A DNA stretch of 64,000 nucleotides from Ostrinia nubilalis (taxonomy: Eukaryota; Arthropoda; Insecta; Lepidoptera; Crambidae), in the NCBI RefSeq assembly GCF_963855985.1, contig NC_087098.1, positions 16,512,501 through 16,576,500 on the forward strand. Reading direction: 5' to 3'. The translations under genes and the position numbers were made by a program. The stretch's first letter is position 1. Each line of letters starts with the position of its first letter. Positions 46,675 through 59,900 of this stretch are shown one piece after another. The notes under the pieces are model-generated. The model was given only the letters and a program-made list of their open reading frames with translations. It made no database searches and was not told the origin of the DNA.

Positions 46675-46940
46675 CATCATCATCATCATCAACAGCCCTT
46701 TACAGTCCACTACTGGACTATGAGCCTCCTCCACTATAGTGGAGGGTTTTGCCATAATCCCCACGCCTGGCAGGCGGGTTGGAGATCGCAGTTTAAAAGA
46801 TTGATGTTTTTCAGAGAGCGCTGCTGCCCGTTCTCTGTTTGATGTGTAGTCCCTAAGTCGCCTCTTACGACACCCGCGGGAAGAGTAGGGGTTGGTGACA
46901 AATGTATTCTACTCTGCCGTCACCACACGGCACATCTGCA
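46675..46940 (-). mobile_element. Retroelement tail with (ATC)n start
   Basis: (CAT)n, CAACAGCCCTTTACAGTCCA, TATAGTGGAGGGTTTTGCCA, GCGGGTTGGAGATCGCAG, CGCCTCTTACGACACCCGCG and GGGAAGAGTAGGGGTTGGTG form a common lepidopteran non-LTR 3' region, read in reverse. No frame remains. It lies upstream of channel exon 1. Confidence 0.55.
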
Positions 46941-47214
46941 ATATTGATGTTAAAATATATTAGCTGGCTTCACAGCTGAAACGGACGTAAGTTTTAAATG
47001 AGCAAACATTTTCTCAGAATTAAATCTAATTTTCCAGAGTCAATATTTACGTTAGTACTACTCGTATTTACTACACTACTGATCGGTTTCTACTAAATAA
47101 TCACTGGCCGCTAACACACTGACAACTTTGTTGCAACAGTCATTTGCACTTTTCAACACTCTTTCCATCGCTATTTTCTCCTGAAGTCGAAAATTAGCGA
47201 ATTTTCCCACGAAC

Positions 47215-47335
47215 CGTAGATGCGCGTGCGCTTTCCGCGAACTGGTGCCGGCTCGGCGCCCGTCGGCCGCGCTCGGGGAGTCTCGGGATACTAGGAGTAG
47301 GTACCTATTCCGCGAGCCGCGGGTTTTATGATCAA
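47215..47335. other. GC-rich patch upstream of the channel
   Basis: GCGCGTGCGCTTTCCGCGAA, CGGCGCCCGTCGGCCGCGCT and CCGCGAGCCGCGGG stand out from the AT-rich surroundings ~1 kb upstream of the channel start codon. It could be an untranslated first exon or promoter of the channel; no splice donor was assigned. Confidence 0.3.
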
Positions 47336-48118
47336 ACGGCTATTTGGGTCACCACTGGACAGGCAGGGTTAACAAACTCAGTGTTTGAATTAGAAGAAAA
47401 TTTGCAGGTTTTGCCACTCTGTTGTGCTTCCGTGACGCATGACAGAGTGGCAAACGACGCTAATGCCTATGTGACAGATAGGGTAAACCACCCAATTATT
47501 GGCACTTTAAGCAGCTACTTCACAAAACCGGTAAAATTTGCATGTAAAAATATGTTTTATCAAAGAAAAAAACATTTATATTGGTCTTTTAATCTTTGCA
47601 GAATATTATAAAGTACTTATCATTAATAAATTAAATCATTTATTATATGATCAAACGAACTTACCAAGTGAAGTTCGATCTGAATTATCCTGTTTTCGCC
47701 GAAGAGATTTTTAAAAAAATACCTCAAAATACCAGTTGTTGGCATAGCCAAACCTTTTATTGGCAGTGATAAATAAAAATACTGAAAAATAGCTGCTAGG
47801 TCTTATGTAGAGGTTTTAAAGAGATTCATGATAGAAATAAACAAAATAAAATCCTTTGTTATAAGAAAAGTAACATTTATTTGTATAGGAACATACCATA
47901 TCAGTTCAAACGCTTATATTTAAATATGGTTTTAAACTTTCCATAAACACTTTTATCAAATCTTCTTTTCTCTTCGGAAATACTTTTTTGCTACTGATTT
48001 TTATTTTATCCAGTCAACAAAAAGCTGCGTTCTTCCTCGTCAGTTAAAATTGTGAAAGGACCGGGCTTAGAGCGATGATCAGGATGTTTCAATCTGAATT
48101 GTATAGTAGACCGTGGTA

Positions 48119-48915
48119 CCACTTTCAAAGCCTTATTCCACTAATCCCGGGGATTAGTGAACTTTTTATTCATTAATCCCCGCTAACGCCAATGGAGCTT
48201 ATAATGGGGATTAATGAACTTTTTAGTTTATTTTATTTTTCTTTATTCAGAAAACTACGTTAAAAATAAAATACTAATGTATGCATCATGTACCTTCTAT
48301 TTATTATTGGATAAGAACTCACTTATTGATTATTTTAATAATCAAATTAAATTAAATTTAAGCCTGATTACAAAGCTATTAATTTACGCCATTTTTATCT
48401 TGTTACATCTTGGCCCAAATTTGTATGTAATCGTTTCCATCTTCAATGATGAATGGGGAATAACGATTCAATATCCATAGTGCTTTTGGTTAATCAGGTA
48501 AGTGTTAATTTTTTTAAGTATTGTAATCAGTCTTAAATTTAAGGCCGGCAACGCACCTGTAACGCCCCTGGGTCTGCGGTCTGCGGGTGTCTATGGGCGA
48601 CGGTAATCACTTACCATCAGGTGATCCGTCTGCTCGTTTGCCTTCTATCACATAAAAAAAAAAAATAATTTAATTTGATAATAAAAATAATAAGTGAGTT
48701 CTTATCCAGTAATAAATAGAAGGTACCTGATTCTTACATGAGTATTTTATTTTTAACGTACTGGGGATTAATTAACTTTTTAGTTCATTAATCCCCATCG
48801 TAAACTCCATTGGCGTTAACGGGAATTAATGATCAAAAAGTTCACTAATCCCCGTTGACGGGGATTGTCAACGGGGATTAGTGGAATAAGACTTTGAAAG
48901 GCTTTGAAAGTGGCT
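48119..48915. repeat. Foldback with GGGGATTAGTG motifs
   Basis: Arms of ~245 bp (48119-48365 and 48664-48915) face each other: CCACTTTCAAAGCCTTATTC, ACTAATCCCCGG-type and CATTAATCCCC lines recur inverted, then TACCTTCTATTTATTA. The loop holds a LINE tail (48540-48665). It is nested in the 47481-49569 element. Confidence 0.65.
48540..48665 (+). mobile_element. LINE 3' tail with poly(A)
   Basis: AAGGCCGGCAACGCACCTGT, AATCACTTACCATCAGGTGA, TCCGTCTGCTCGTTTGCCTT, then an A-run, is a very common non-LTR 3' end in Lepidoptera. It was inserted into the loop of the foldback. Confidence 0.65.
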
Positions 48916-49569
48916 GAAAAGATAATATTTTTTATTGGCACCTTTTTAACCAATGTTTGACACCCGTGCCAATAAATGGATTTTATATAATTGGCAGTGG
49001 GCCAACATTTGGATTGGTGTATCCAAAACGTTAAAAAATATTTTAAATGCAATTTAAACTCAATTTTGAGACAAACAAGGTATAATTTTTAATAAACTCA
49101 AATTATTTTAAATACCCTTTTATTGGCATGTGTGCCAATAAAATGTATAAACAGATTTTACGCATACCAAATGTTGGCACAGCACAAATAATTAAAAGTT
49201 GGCGGTTAAATTATAAAATAATGTTTTAAAAAGGCAGTAAATATATTCAATAATAAGACAAAATGATTATGTATAGGGACAACAAAATAGATTTGCATTT
49301 TTTTATAAGATTATGATAGCTCTTACCTTAGTAAAAAACGAATATTTCGATTGTTTTTTTCGCACACGTCGCGGTTGTCAAACAAATGGTTGATGCGCCG
49401 CGATGTTTGAAAAAATAAAAAACGTGTGTAGCCAGTTGAGTAATAAATGATATTACTGTACAATTTCTACTAAAAAATATAAGGTTTGGCTACAAAAAAC
49501 CTTAATTTTCTTAAAAAACTGGAGCATGCCAATAAATTGGTAGAGTGCCAATGATTGGGTGGCTTACCC

Positions 49570-50950
49570 TACTCATATTTTTCCGTATATTATAATAATC
49601 AATCGTGCATGCCACTTCTCTTTAAACTCTTTATTATTTTAAAAATAAAAGTACATAGGTACATAATATTTTCAATGCAGAAAATTGTCAACCCTAGCTC
49701 AGCGTTCATTCATAAGCTATATTCCCTTGCACTGCTAATAATACGATTGGGAACATCAGTTTTATGGCACGTGCGCCAGACTAGTGTTTCGGGATCTTAT
49801 ACTGAGCCATAGGCTTTACTCCTATTATTGTTAGTTATTAATATCTTACTATGTTATAAGATGATGATAATAGTAGTCTCCATAAATCACTAACTAAAGC
49901 ATTTTTTTATCAAAATTTATAATTGATTTGACTTTAATGTTAAATTAGGATTTAAAAATAAAGATAAATTCACAAATATACTTTTCAAATAGTGGTTAAT
50001 TCAAAAGATAGATGAATAAAAATAAATTACGATTAAATATGGAAGTTTATTTACAGAATCACAACATTACATTGATACACAACAAGAAAATAAAGCATTT
50101 ACGTTAAATACTATGGAACATTTGTACCAACCTAATTGCAAAATAACGTATAAGAATAAATAAACTATGTCAACATTAATATTTAATATTATTCCTGTAA
50201 ACACGGAATGTAATACACATGATTGTATGTATGTCATAATGAATTCTTCTATAAATAGGTAGTCTACATGTATAGCGAGTGTCTTTTGTAGGAACAGTGT
50301 CAATCTAGCTAATGTTTCTTTCAATCTGAATATTACAAACAAATAATCTTGAATATTGCCTGAAAGAATATGTACTCTACATAGTACATATAAAATTATT
50401 TCAATACTGTTGTGTCTCGCTGCTTCACTTTATTTCATAAGCAGTGAGTACCTCACTCGAATCAACATTCAGAATCCTTTTATGGAATGAAGGCTCTAGT
50501 CACCAATGGCACTATCAAATACTTTAAAATGGGCATAATTCAAGGCTGCCGTCTGTTGAGATTTTAAATGCAATGTTTTAAGTAGTTTTGTATATAAAAA
50601 AGGAACTCCGGCATGTATTCTAGCATGATAGAATTATTTTACATTATACCTAATCAATCACAATTCGAATATTTTAAAGAGATAGGTACAGAATAGACAG
50701 ACAATGAGTAGCAAATAAATTGAGGCTGATAAAACCACAATAATAAATATAATTTACGTATAATAATAATAAGGTCTTAATAAAAAAATCATGGTCATTT
50801 GCTTTTACCTAAGGGTACTTACATCTAGATTGGTAATTAGAAACCTGACATCGCGGTAACAACGAACTGTGACATATAAATAGATTTACAAGAATAACTT
50901 AAAAACCATAGCAATAAGTGTATTGAGGCTTGTTTAGGAGAGTCCTGCAC
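49570..50950. other. Spacer downstream of gene C
   Basis: AT-rich. Small open frames (49555-49812, 50067-50342) have no motif. No gene or clear repeat seen; the gene C poly(A) signal was not recognised with certainty. Confidence 0.45.
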
Positions 50951-53900
50951 CTAGCTTCTAGAATTCATCTGAATATCCTCGTTGGGTGGCGCCTTCTGCG
51001 CCAGCTGCTCGGCCTCCTGTGGAAATTGTATTTATTAGAGTTTTTAACTCTTTATACTTTAACTACTTAGTTCAGTAAAATGACGCGTGATATTGTAGGC
51101 AGCTTTAACAAACTACCGTAAAGTGCACATTTGAATGAGTAAGGTCATTCGTATCCTGCGATAGCGCTCTGCACACAAGTCAACATTCGTAAATGTGGTG
51201 GTCTAAAGCCTGGTCCGTGAGCACGTAGAATTTTGTCCAATGACCCCAAGCTACCCATCCTTACCGCTCGCGCGTAATTATATTGCTGTCGCGACTGTGC
51301 GACGGGCATCCGCAGTGAGTGTGCGAGCGCAACAGCAACATAATTACGCGCGAGCGATAAGGATGGGTAGCTTGGGGTCATTGGACAAAATTCTACGTGC
51401 TCACGGACCAGGCTTTAGCTAATACTCGTAGTACGGTATTGGCTCGTACCTGGATGGTGTCCGGCAAACGCGTGTTGAGCGTCTCGGGCGTGGTGAGCAT
51501 GAGCGCGCCGGCCACCAGCGCCGTGGCGCCGAACAGCACCGATGGCAGCCATTCCACGTAGATGGCCTGCAAGAAGGCGCACACAAATTATCATGGATGC
51601 CAAAAGATCCTGATAATAAAAACCGACACAGTATCTGAAGGATTGATACGAAAATGAATCTGCTGTACCAAAATGCGCGCCCACCATCAAAGACCTAGCA
51701 ACGAGTGTCATACTCGTACCAGAAATATACATCTCATATGCCCTGTACCTCTAGCATGAACAACTTTCGTCTTCGAATCGTTTTATTCGACAAAACTCTA
51801 TACTCAACCTTCGAATTAAACGCTAATGTGACAATTTTGATTCTGATCATAAGTTTCGTGTGACCATTTCTCATACTAGGTTCACTTTACGACACGTTCA
51901 CAAGGGCGCAGTTGTAGTTTTCGTACTAAATCTTTTGGTGACGATTCGAATACGCAAACGATTCAAACTCGAAAGTTTTTCGTGCTAGCCGTACTGGACA
52001 CACCTGGCAGCTAGAACTCACCAAGAGCGGCATCTGCGGCGCGAGGATGGAGCCGACGCGGCCCACCATGGAGCAGAAGCCGAGCAGCGAGTGGCGCGCG
52101 TGCGTCGGGAACAGCTCCGACGTGTACATGTAGATGCCGCTGAACGCCTGCGTGATGGCGATCTTGCCCAGCAGGTACAGCAGCGTCGCTAGCCAGGAAA
52201 GGTCTGAAGAACATTGTCAAAAATCATTCAATAATGATAAAATTTTACGTCCGATCAAGTTGCGTGAACAAAACACGATAGGTGTACTATCATTGTGTCA
52301 AAGTGAACAAAGCGCTTTGAGTAACATGAATTCTAAGGCGGGTGTAAATGTTGATGAAACATTTAAAATTAGTTTCAGATCTTACCTTTAGGAACAAATG
52401 TTATGGCAACACAAGCAAACCCGCACACTACGTATGCGGCCAACAGTGTCCGCTTTCTGCCGATGCGGTCCAGCACCAGCGCGTTGGTGACCACCGCGAT
52501 CACCTCCACGCTCACCACCAGCATGTAGTTGGTGTACTTGTCCCCGGCCAGCGACACCGAGTTGATGGCCAGCCCGTAGAATACGAATGTGCAAGTGATC
52601 CACCACCACGAGCAGATAGCTAAGCGAGTCATTATGATCGGCGAACGCAGCACTTGCATCCACAGCCCTTGCTCATTCTTCGCTTCAAGCTTCTCCTCTA
52701 TGGGCTTAGTCTTTTCTTCTGTGAGCTGCTTCATGGTTTCATCTGATAAGGTCACGTTGTTAGTCTTGGCTGCTTTCATAATAATTTCAACTGCCTCATC
52801 TTTTCTTCCTTTTGATAATAGCCATCGAATACTTTCTGGGAGGAGGTAAATGTACAGAAGGAATAATAAAGATGGTGGATAGACGACCAGGATGAATGTT
52901 CGCCAGTAGGTGAAAGTCTTGGCTAGCATAGCGAAGCTGAGGCCTCCCAACACCAACATAATTCCGAGGAACGCCGTCGTCAGCACTCGCTTGTCTTGTC
53001 CAAGTAATTCGATGGCTGAAAAAAATAGTTTATTTTTAGATTTGGCGCTTGCTTTTGGTAGTCTCTATTAATATTAATTAATAGACATGTTAGAGATCAG
53101 AGGTTTAACATTGAAAACATTGACTAAGTAATTCATATCATGTGGATAAAAATTAATATTATTACAAGAAAGAATCCTGTAGGACTACGGACTACTAGTA
53201 GAAACGAAAGCAATATGTAGGTATATTCCAACGATAAAACTTACTAAGAATGTAAGCAGCCGGGAAGGCACTGGCACCGGCCACGGTTTCCAGGAACTCG
53301 ACGATCACGTACATCTCGTAGGAGATGGAGAAGGCCTTCAGCGAGCCGATGGCGCCCACCAGCGTGCAGCTCAGGATCAGCGCCTTCTTGCGGCCCCATC
53401 TGGAACAAGGTGACAAGGATTTAAAGATGACATCAATTTGAAGACGTCCCTAGACGTCTTGAACTCAAAAAAGTTGGGCTCCCAACCACTTGGGCTAGAT
53501 AGAGGGCTGAATTTTTTTTTATCCACAACGAGGAAGCTCTTGGCCTGTATCACACCTGATGGTAAGTGATGCTCAGGCCGAAGGTGGAAGCGAGCTTCAC
53601 CCGGAATCCTCGACCACGGAGAAACTGGCTATCTTAGATACTATCGGCAGTTAGAGGAACTGCCAGAACACAACAATGCTGTTAACATTGTTGTTATGGC
53701 GACAAACTTAGGTAATATGGTGGCAGCTAGCCAGGCGGACTTAGAACAAGCCCTACCACCAACCAAACCGAACAGAAAAATCTGCTCCCACTGGGAATCG
53801 AACCCGGGACCTCTGCGTCTGAAGCAGGTGGTGTTACCACTAGACCACAGAGGCGGTTATTTATTTATCTGATATAATAATTTGATCCTTTTGTAGGCTT

Positions 53901-56900
53901 AATTTTTTAACCGATGGAATAAAACGAATATGGTTACATCCTAAGGTTAAATCCTGTTTATATTTCGCAATATACATTTTAAAATATTGAGCGACTAGCT
54001 ACGAACTGGATGGCAATCACATTGGCCTATGTAGCATTAAATTACGAATACTTAATTTGCTCACCTGTCGGATATGTACCCAAAGATGGGCAGCGAGACC
54101 AGCATGCCGATGTTGTGGATGGTGCCCACTAGAGTGCGCTTCCAGTCCTGGCAGGCGAGATTAAACTGGAATGGAAAATTGTTTCGTTATTAGAATATTA
54201 TTACAACATGTAAAATTGATGAGTAATATATTCGGGACTATTACTTAAAATTAAAATTCTCTATGGTTTTAAAAACAAGGGTAGAGATTTTCTATCCCCA
54301 TGGTAACGTTTAACCAAAAGCTACATAAAGATTGCGAATCACATTTCAGAAAACACGTAGTTTTTGCTAAAAGAATCGTACAATATCACAATGTACCTAA
54401 GTGGACCTTTTAACCACAATTTTTAAAATAACATAATAGTCCAATTAACGAGCACTGTTAGGCAAATTCAAGATCCCCAGTTGCAAAAAAATATTTTTTG
54501 TCTGTATCACCACTGTGGCATCTGTAAATAAACCAAGGGTGCGCGCGCGCTGCGTGAACACCTACTGACGCGGAACCAGGGCTGTCACACATTCAGTTTA
54601 ATTTCATACTAAACAAATAAAGACACGAAGCAAAGCATACGAGTAGGTGCTACGAAAAAGCTTCGAGAAAAGCTTGCTATGAGTTAGTCAACATTGGATC
54701 CGCAATTTTTAAACTCAGACACTATGTTCTTCTGAACACGCCTTCAATAATTGTCTAAGAATCAATCAAATAAGTATAAAATGAGTCGATCAAATAATTG
54801 AGTTGTCAACCCTCACCATCAACAATAAGAGCACCGGGCCGTAGCGCAGTCATTGCTGAATTGCACAATCATTCGCTTGCGATTGTGGACTCAACCGGAA
54901 TCGAACTGGGATCGATTTAGAAATGTATGTGTTACGCATTTGTATCGTAAATAAAAAAATACAAAGTATACTAAAACTAGGTAAAAGTTACAAGTATACT
55001 TTTTCCGGTTTTTAAGCAATACTATGCACGACTGTTTTTGAAGCGTGTCAGCTGATCGGCCCACTCCCGCGCAGCGACCGGTGGTCACGCGTTGATGCAA
55101 CCAATGTCACGGCAAACCATAGCGCTCGCCGCGACCGCATTATTGAATCTACCCATAAAATACCTACTTTATTGCATTAGAATACAAATAAACTTTTATT
55201 TTCGTTTAGCAAATTGCTAAAACGGTGGCGAACTTATTATATTAGACGTAACGCTTTTTATGACCCCAACCACTGTGTAAAATACCTTTGACATCATTGT
55301 ATAATTTGTTAAGTCGATGGCGACAGAAACGACGCAGAAACAGATTTTAGACCGCAAACATCGCGTGAAAGGACTCTTGTGTCTTGTCCTCTTATCGTAC
55401 ATCATATCTAATACAAATACACAAATAAAACAAGTCATAAAATTTTACTCTGTTCCGTCTGTATTAATAAATCTATCTTGAAAATACCTACTTTCACGTT
55501 CTATGACGGCAATTGTTAATATTACACATTATGTGTGTTGCTAACAAACTTTTTTTTAAATATACGAGTAAGTTAACATATAATAATACTATCTACGTCC
55601 ACGGCTGAAACAGTAAACATGCTTTTAATGTGGTAAACCTTCAACAAAGAACCTAATATTTATTTGGCTTTATCAATTCAACGAATTATATTATTAACGG
55701 AGTTATTCCTAGTTATAACTTTTATAAGTAGTTATGTAGAGTCATCACATGAATTAACGATGTTAACGATTAAGTAGGTATACAACGAATGTATTTGCTT
55801 TTGCGGAATTCAAGTTTGTGCAATCAACTTAAAAACGAGTTAGTCTTGGCCTTTTACAGACAATTTTTCTGTTCGTCTTTAATAGCAGCGTCATTTGTAT
55901 GAATGAAAACATCGCGTGCGGTGCGATTGAGAGTCCATCCGCGTTGTCTCAAAACAATGAATGGCTTCTTTTCTGTTGGAGATGCGCGCCCATTCATAGC
56001 GGCGCGGACGTGTGCTGCCACACGTTTACGATGATACCGTTACAATCCAGTGGGATAAAGAAAAAAAATGGTCATTCCCGAATATTGTTGAAATAAGTGA
56101 CCTCGCAAATTTTCCATATACCAAAAAAGACCCTATGATAACAGTCAAGTGACAAAACCCAAGTAAACAAAAGATCATTAATTGTTTAATAAACATACAC
56201 GAGGTAAAATCTTCATTCAGCAAATAATTCACGAGCAAAAAGTTGCGGCTGTTTTGTTTGACTGAATGCTATTAGGATTCGGTTTTCCCATATTCATTTG
56301 CGTACATAATTCTAGGAAGAATTAGAAGTTTGCTGTCTTCAAGCAAAACACATGACACTACCAAGTGGGTACCAACCAATATTTGACGTCGTAAAAACAA
56401 TAAGAGAAACGGAACTTGATCACGATCATCTTTATATTTAAGAGCTTCTAGTGCTCTTCATAGCCTACTTAACCAGTTTAGAACAAAAACGAGAAAAACT
56501 AGTATTGACCAGATTTAGTTCCAAAAAACATAATATTACCTACATAAAACTCGGGACTAAGCAGTGAACTCTAAAGACAAGGGCTGCCACAATAGATCAA
56601 ACCTGGTCGAGTTGGCGCAAATAAAGGCCCAAAAACCAATAATAATAAATAATACATAAAACTCTTTGATCCTGCAACACGTAGGTATTAGGCCTAGACA
56701 GTCATGTCATCAAGTCCGTCGGGCTATTTACGTATCGAACTGTATTTATGCATTAATAATCACTTTGTAACCATAGTGTGCGCATTGTCCTTCCGGTGAC
56801 CTGTCATGCCATGCCACTTCCGGTCTAGCGCGTATAACTTCTCTATATTTCCTGACCTTTACCTTTGAAACCTGTATCCTCTACATATTTTATCACGCGA

Positions 56901-59900
56901 AATATTCTAATGCATACGAGAAAAATGTCAATGAAGCTAAAAATACATTTTTGCATGGAAAAACCGATGCAATAATGGCATTGTTATAAAAATATGACAA
57001 AACTGTAATTTATACAATAACAATCATGATTAACATTTAATGTATTGTAATGTTAATAGTAATAATGTAATGTCCGTGTAGTGTCCACTACAGGTATAAT
57101 ATTCAAAATATTTTTGTACTTAAATAGATGAGACAAGAATTCTGTAGGTACACAAGAGCCTCATTATGGTTAAAAAAAAATTAAAAAGTTTTGCAATGTA
57201 ATCATTTACGTAAAAGTGCCTTTTAAAACAGGACAGGCAATGCCTAGTGTGGAGGTCTGTCTTTTGCTTTGTACTATTTGATCTGTTAATAAATATTTTC
57301 ATTTTCATTTTATTTTCAAAAGCCTATTTGCAAAAGAAAAAAGAAGGAAGAAAGTATTTATTTGATGCGAGCATTAATCTATTCTAAGATTATAAATGCG
57401 AAAGTAACTGTCTGTCTGCCTTGCTTTCACGCCTAAACCACTGAACCGATTTTGATGATATTTGGCGAGCAAGTCTGGGGTCTTACTTTCCACATAAGTA
57501 TTTAAATAATTAACATAAAAAAAGGATTTCAATTATTTACCTCAGCCACTATAGTGTCTTTCGAGCCATACACCCAGTGGTGACAAGGCTGCAGCTCGTC
57601 GCTGAAGGCGTCCTTTGCGCAGGAGTCGGGCTCGGGCAGCGCTCGCCGCGAGCAGCGCTGCTCGCGAGCGCCGCTCGGGAGCGCCAGCCACGCCGGGCTG
57701 TACTCCGTCGCGTTGGCCGCCTCGCATTCGGGGATCAGGCACCTGTAAAACGTCCAACACAGGTTCAATGCCTATGTCGTGTCGGGTGTCAATGCTTGAA
57801 CGTAAACGGTCCCGCGCTGCCGTGCTAGCTTTTGCCAAAAAATGGAGTTTGCTGATAGCAGTAACTCCATTTTTTGGCAAAACTATAATGAGCTCTATTT
57901 CAGATGAGCTGAGAGGACTTTTTTTAACAGCAAAATATTGGAGTTACTGATATCGCTAGCACGGCAGCGCGGTTGATGGTAGATTAATGAAGTAGTTCAT
58001 CCTGGAAAAAATAACCAAAATACCTAACTTACGAAGAATAGAATATAACGTTTCATCAATTCGATGCGTTGTGTTTAATTAATAGCAAGTCATTATTAAT
58101 AAATTAATGTGATTTCAATATTAATGGTTTAAACTGCTCTTAAACTGGTGATTTAATTATCAATGAACGCACGAAGCTTTTACCTTACATGACACGATTG
58201 ACACAGAGTTTTGCAATTGGCGTTGAATTCTAAGTTTCTTGCAACACTTCTTATCAACACTTACTAAAATAAAGCTTTATAGAGGCCCTCTAACCTCTTT
58301 AGCAGTGGCTGGCATTAGCCCTGGAAGTGTACAGGGCTATAAAGTATTCAGTAAAATATAATAAGTAAAGGTAGTCATAGTCATAGTCATAAATGTTTAT
58401 TGCATCATGTTGGTACATTTGGTATTCTGCATCCAGCGCCTTCCTGCTACCTTTATCAAGTCGTCGGTCCACCTTGTGGGTGGACGTCCCACGCTGCGTT
58501 TTCCGGTACGCGGTGCGATGTGGAAGTCATTGGGGGAGGCCTATGTTCAGCAGTGGACGTCCTATGGCTGAAATGATGATGAAAGGTATTCTAATTGATA
58601 AAAACTGTGCCTAATATGGGTACCAGACAACCGTTGTAAACATACTTACGTAATATTTTTTTAAATTGTACAATGTACATACAATAAATTATAAATCGGC
58701 CATTCTCAGATTAGCTAGTTTTTACGTGTCCGGGCTGTTAAATCTTTAAAAATGACAAATTAGAGACATGCAAGTATTTTTATATGTTACTTAACAACCC
58801 CATCCAGTTGTGCATTAAATCATAGGCCTCTATTTTAAGTATTTGTGACTTAATTAATTTCATGAACCTCTGTTCTCTAATTACCGTTACGCGTCCGCAC
58901 ACCGACTTAATGTTAAAACTTGGCTGTAATTTTTATGTCGTATAGATTTGGTTTACTCCATTCAACATTTTAAAGAGTACAAAAGATTGTCTTACGCATA
59001 GCAAAATATCTATTCAATAGAACTATTCTGTAAATAATTAGAATTAAAAAACTGCTTGTCCGAGCGAAAGTCCTAATTCCCGTGACGTTTTCTGTTTTTG
59101 GGCACACAAGCCTAAATAATAATATTTGACACATCATTTACGCGCGCGGCGCGAGCCCTTAGTTAGTTCTAAGACCTGTTAGCAAGTAGACGTCTATTGC
59201 GTTGGCGTACCGTCGATGAATTGCGTAAGAGTATAATTACCATATCTTTGGTTTTCAATTTTTCTAATTACCATATCCTTATTTTTATATAAGATTTATA
59301 AAGGTCGATCCACGTTGTTAGTTTAAATAGAAACATTACTTTGGCCTCCGTACATTGTAGTAAGACAGTATTTGCATACCCTGCAGATTTTGGAAATTTT
59401 GAAGAAAATCTATCGTTTTATAATTTCCATGTACTAATTACCATATATTTATAATCACCGTTGTATGAAATTATTACCTACAAATTGCACTCACGATTGA
59501 ATAAGTATGATGATAAAATATGAAAAAATACCTACACTTTCGCATAACATCTTTACGGACTTTTCTTCCAATCTGACATCAAAATTTTGAAAAGCTTTCG
59601 TTAGAGTTACCTCGAAATAGATTCGATTTCATGATGAATGTTCAGCTTCAGTTGCTGCATGGTTGTTGGATTATAGAGTATATTTTAACTCTTAAGGTAA
59701 CCCCACAAAAAGAAGTTAGCTGGAGTGAAATCGGGGCTTCCTGATGGCCAGGAGATGTCACCCCTGCGTGAAACATGTCTCGTACCAGATATTTATTTTT
59801 ACTATCAATATCATTGATATTACCATGTTCAATCATTAATTAATATTTGTATGTCTAATACCATTAAAATCGATCCATATTACCTTCGCAATAAGAAGAG

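Larger units (their letters stand above)
47481..49569. mobile_element. 2.1-kb TIR DNA element flanked by TA
   Basis: GGGTAAACCACCCAATTATT at the left is mirrored by AATGATTGGGTGGCTTACCC at the right, and TTGGCACT/AGTGCC continues the arms. TA lies outside both ends (47479-47480, 49570-49571). The subterminal parts carry about ten copies of TTGGCA/TGCCAA. The middle is a foldback (48119-48915). There is no transposase frame, so it is non-autonomous. Confidence 0.7.

Noticed and set aside
53803..53857. tRNA-like A and B boxes on the minus strand
   Set aside because: They belong to the head of a SINE with body and poly(A); the acceptor stem does not pair.
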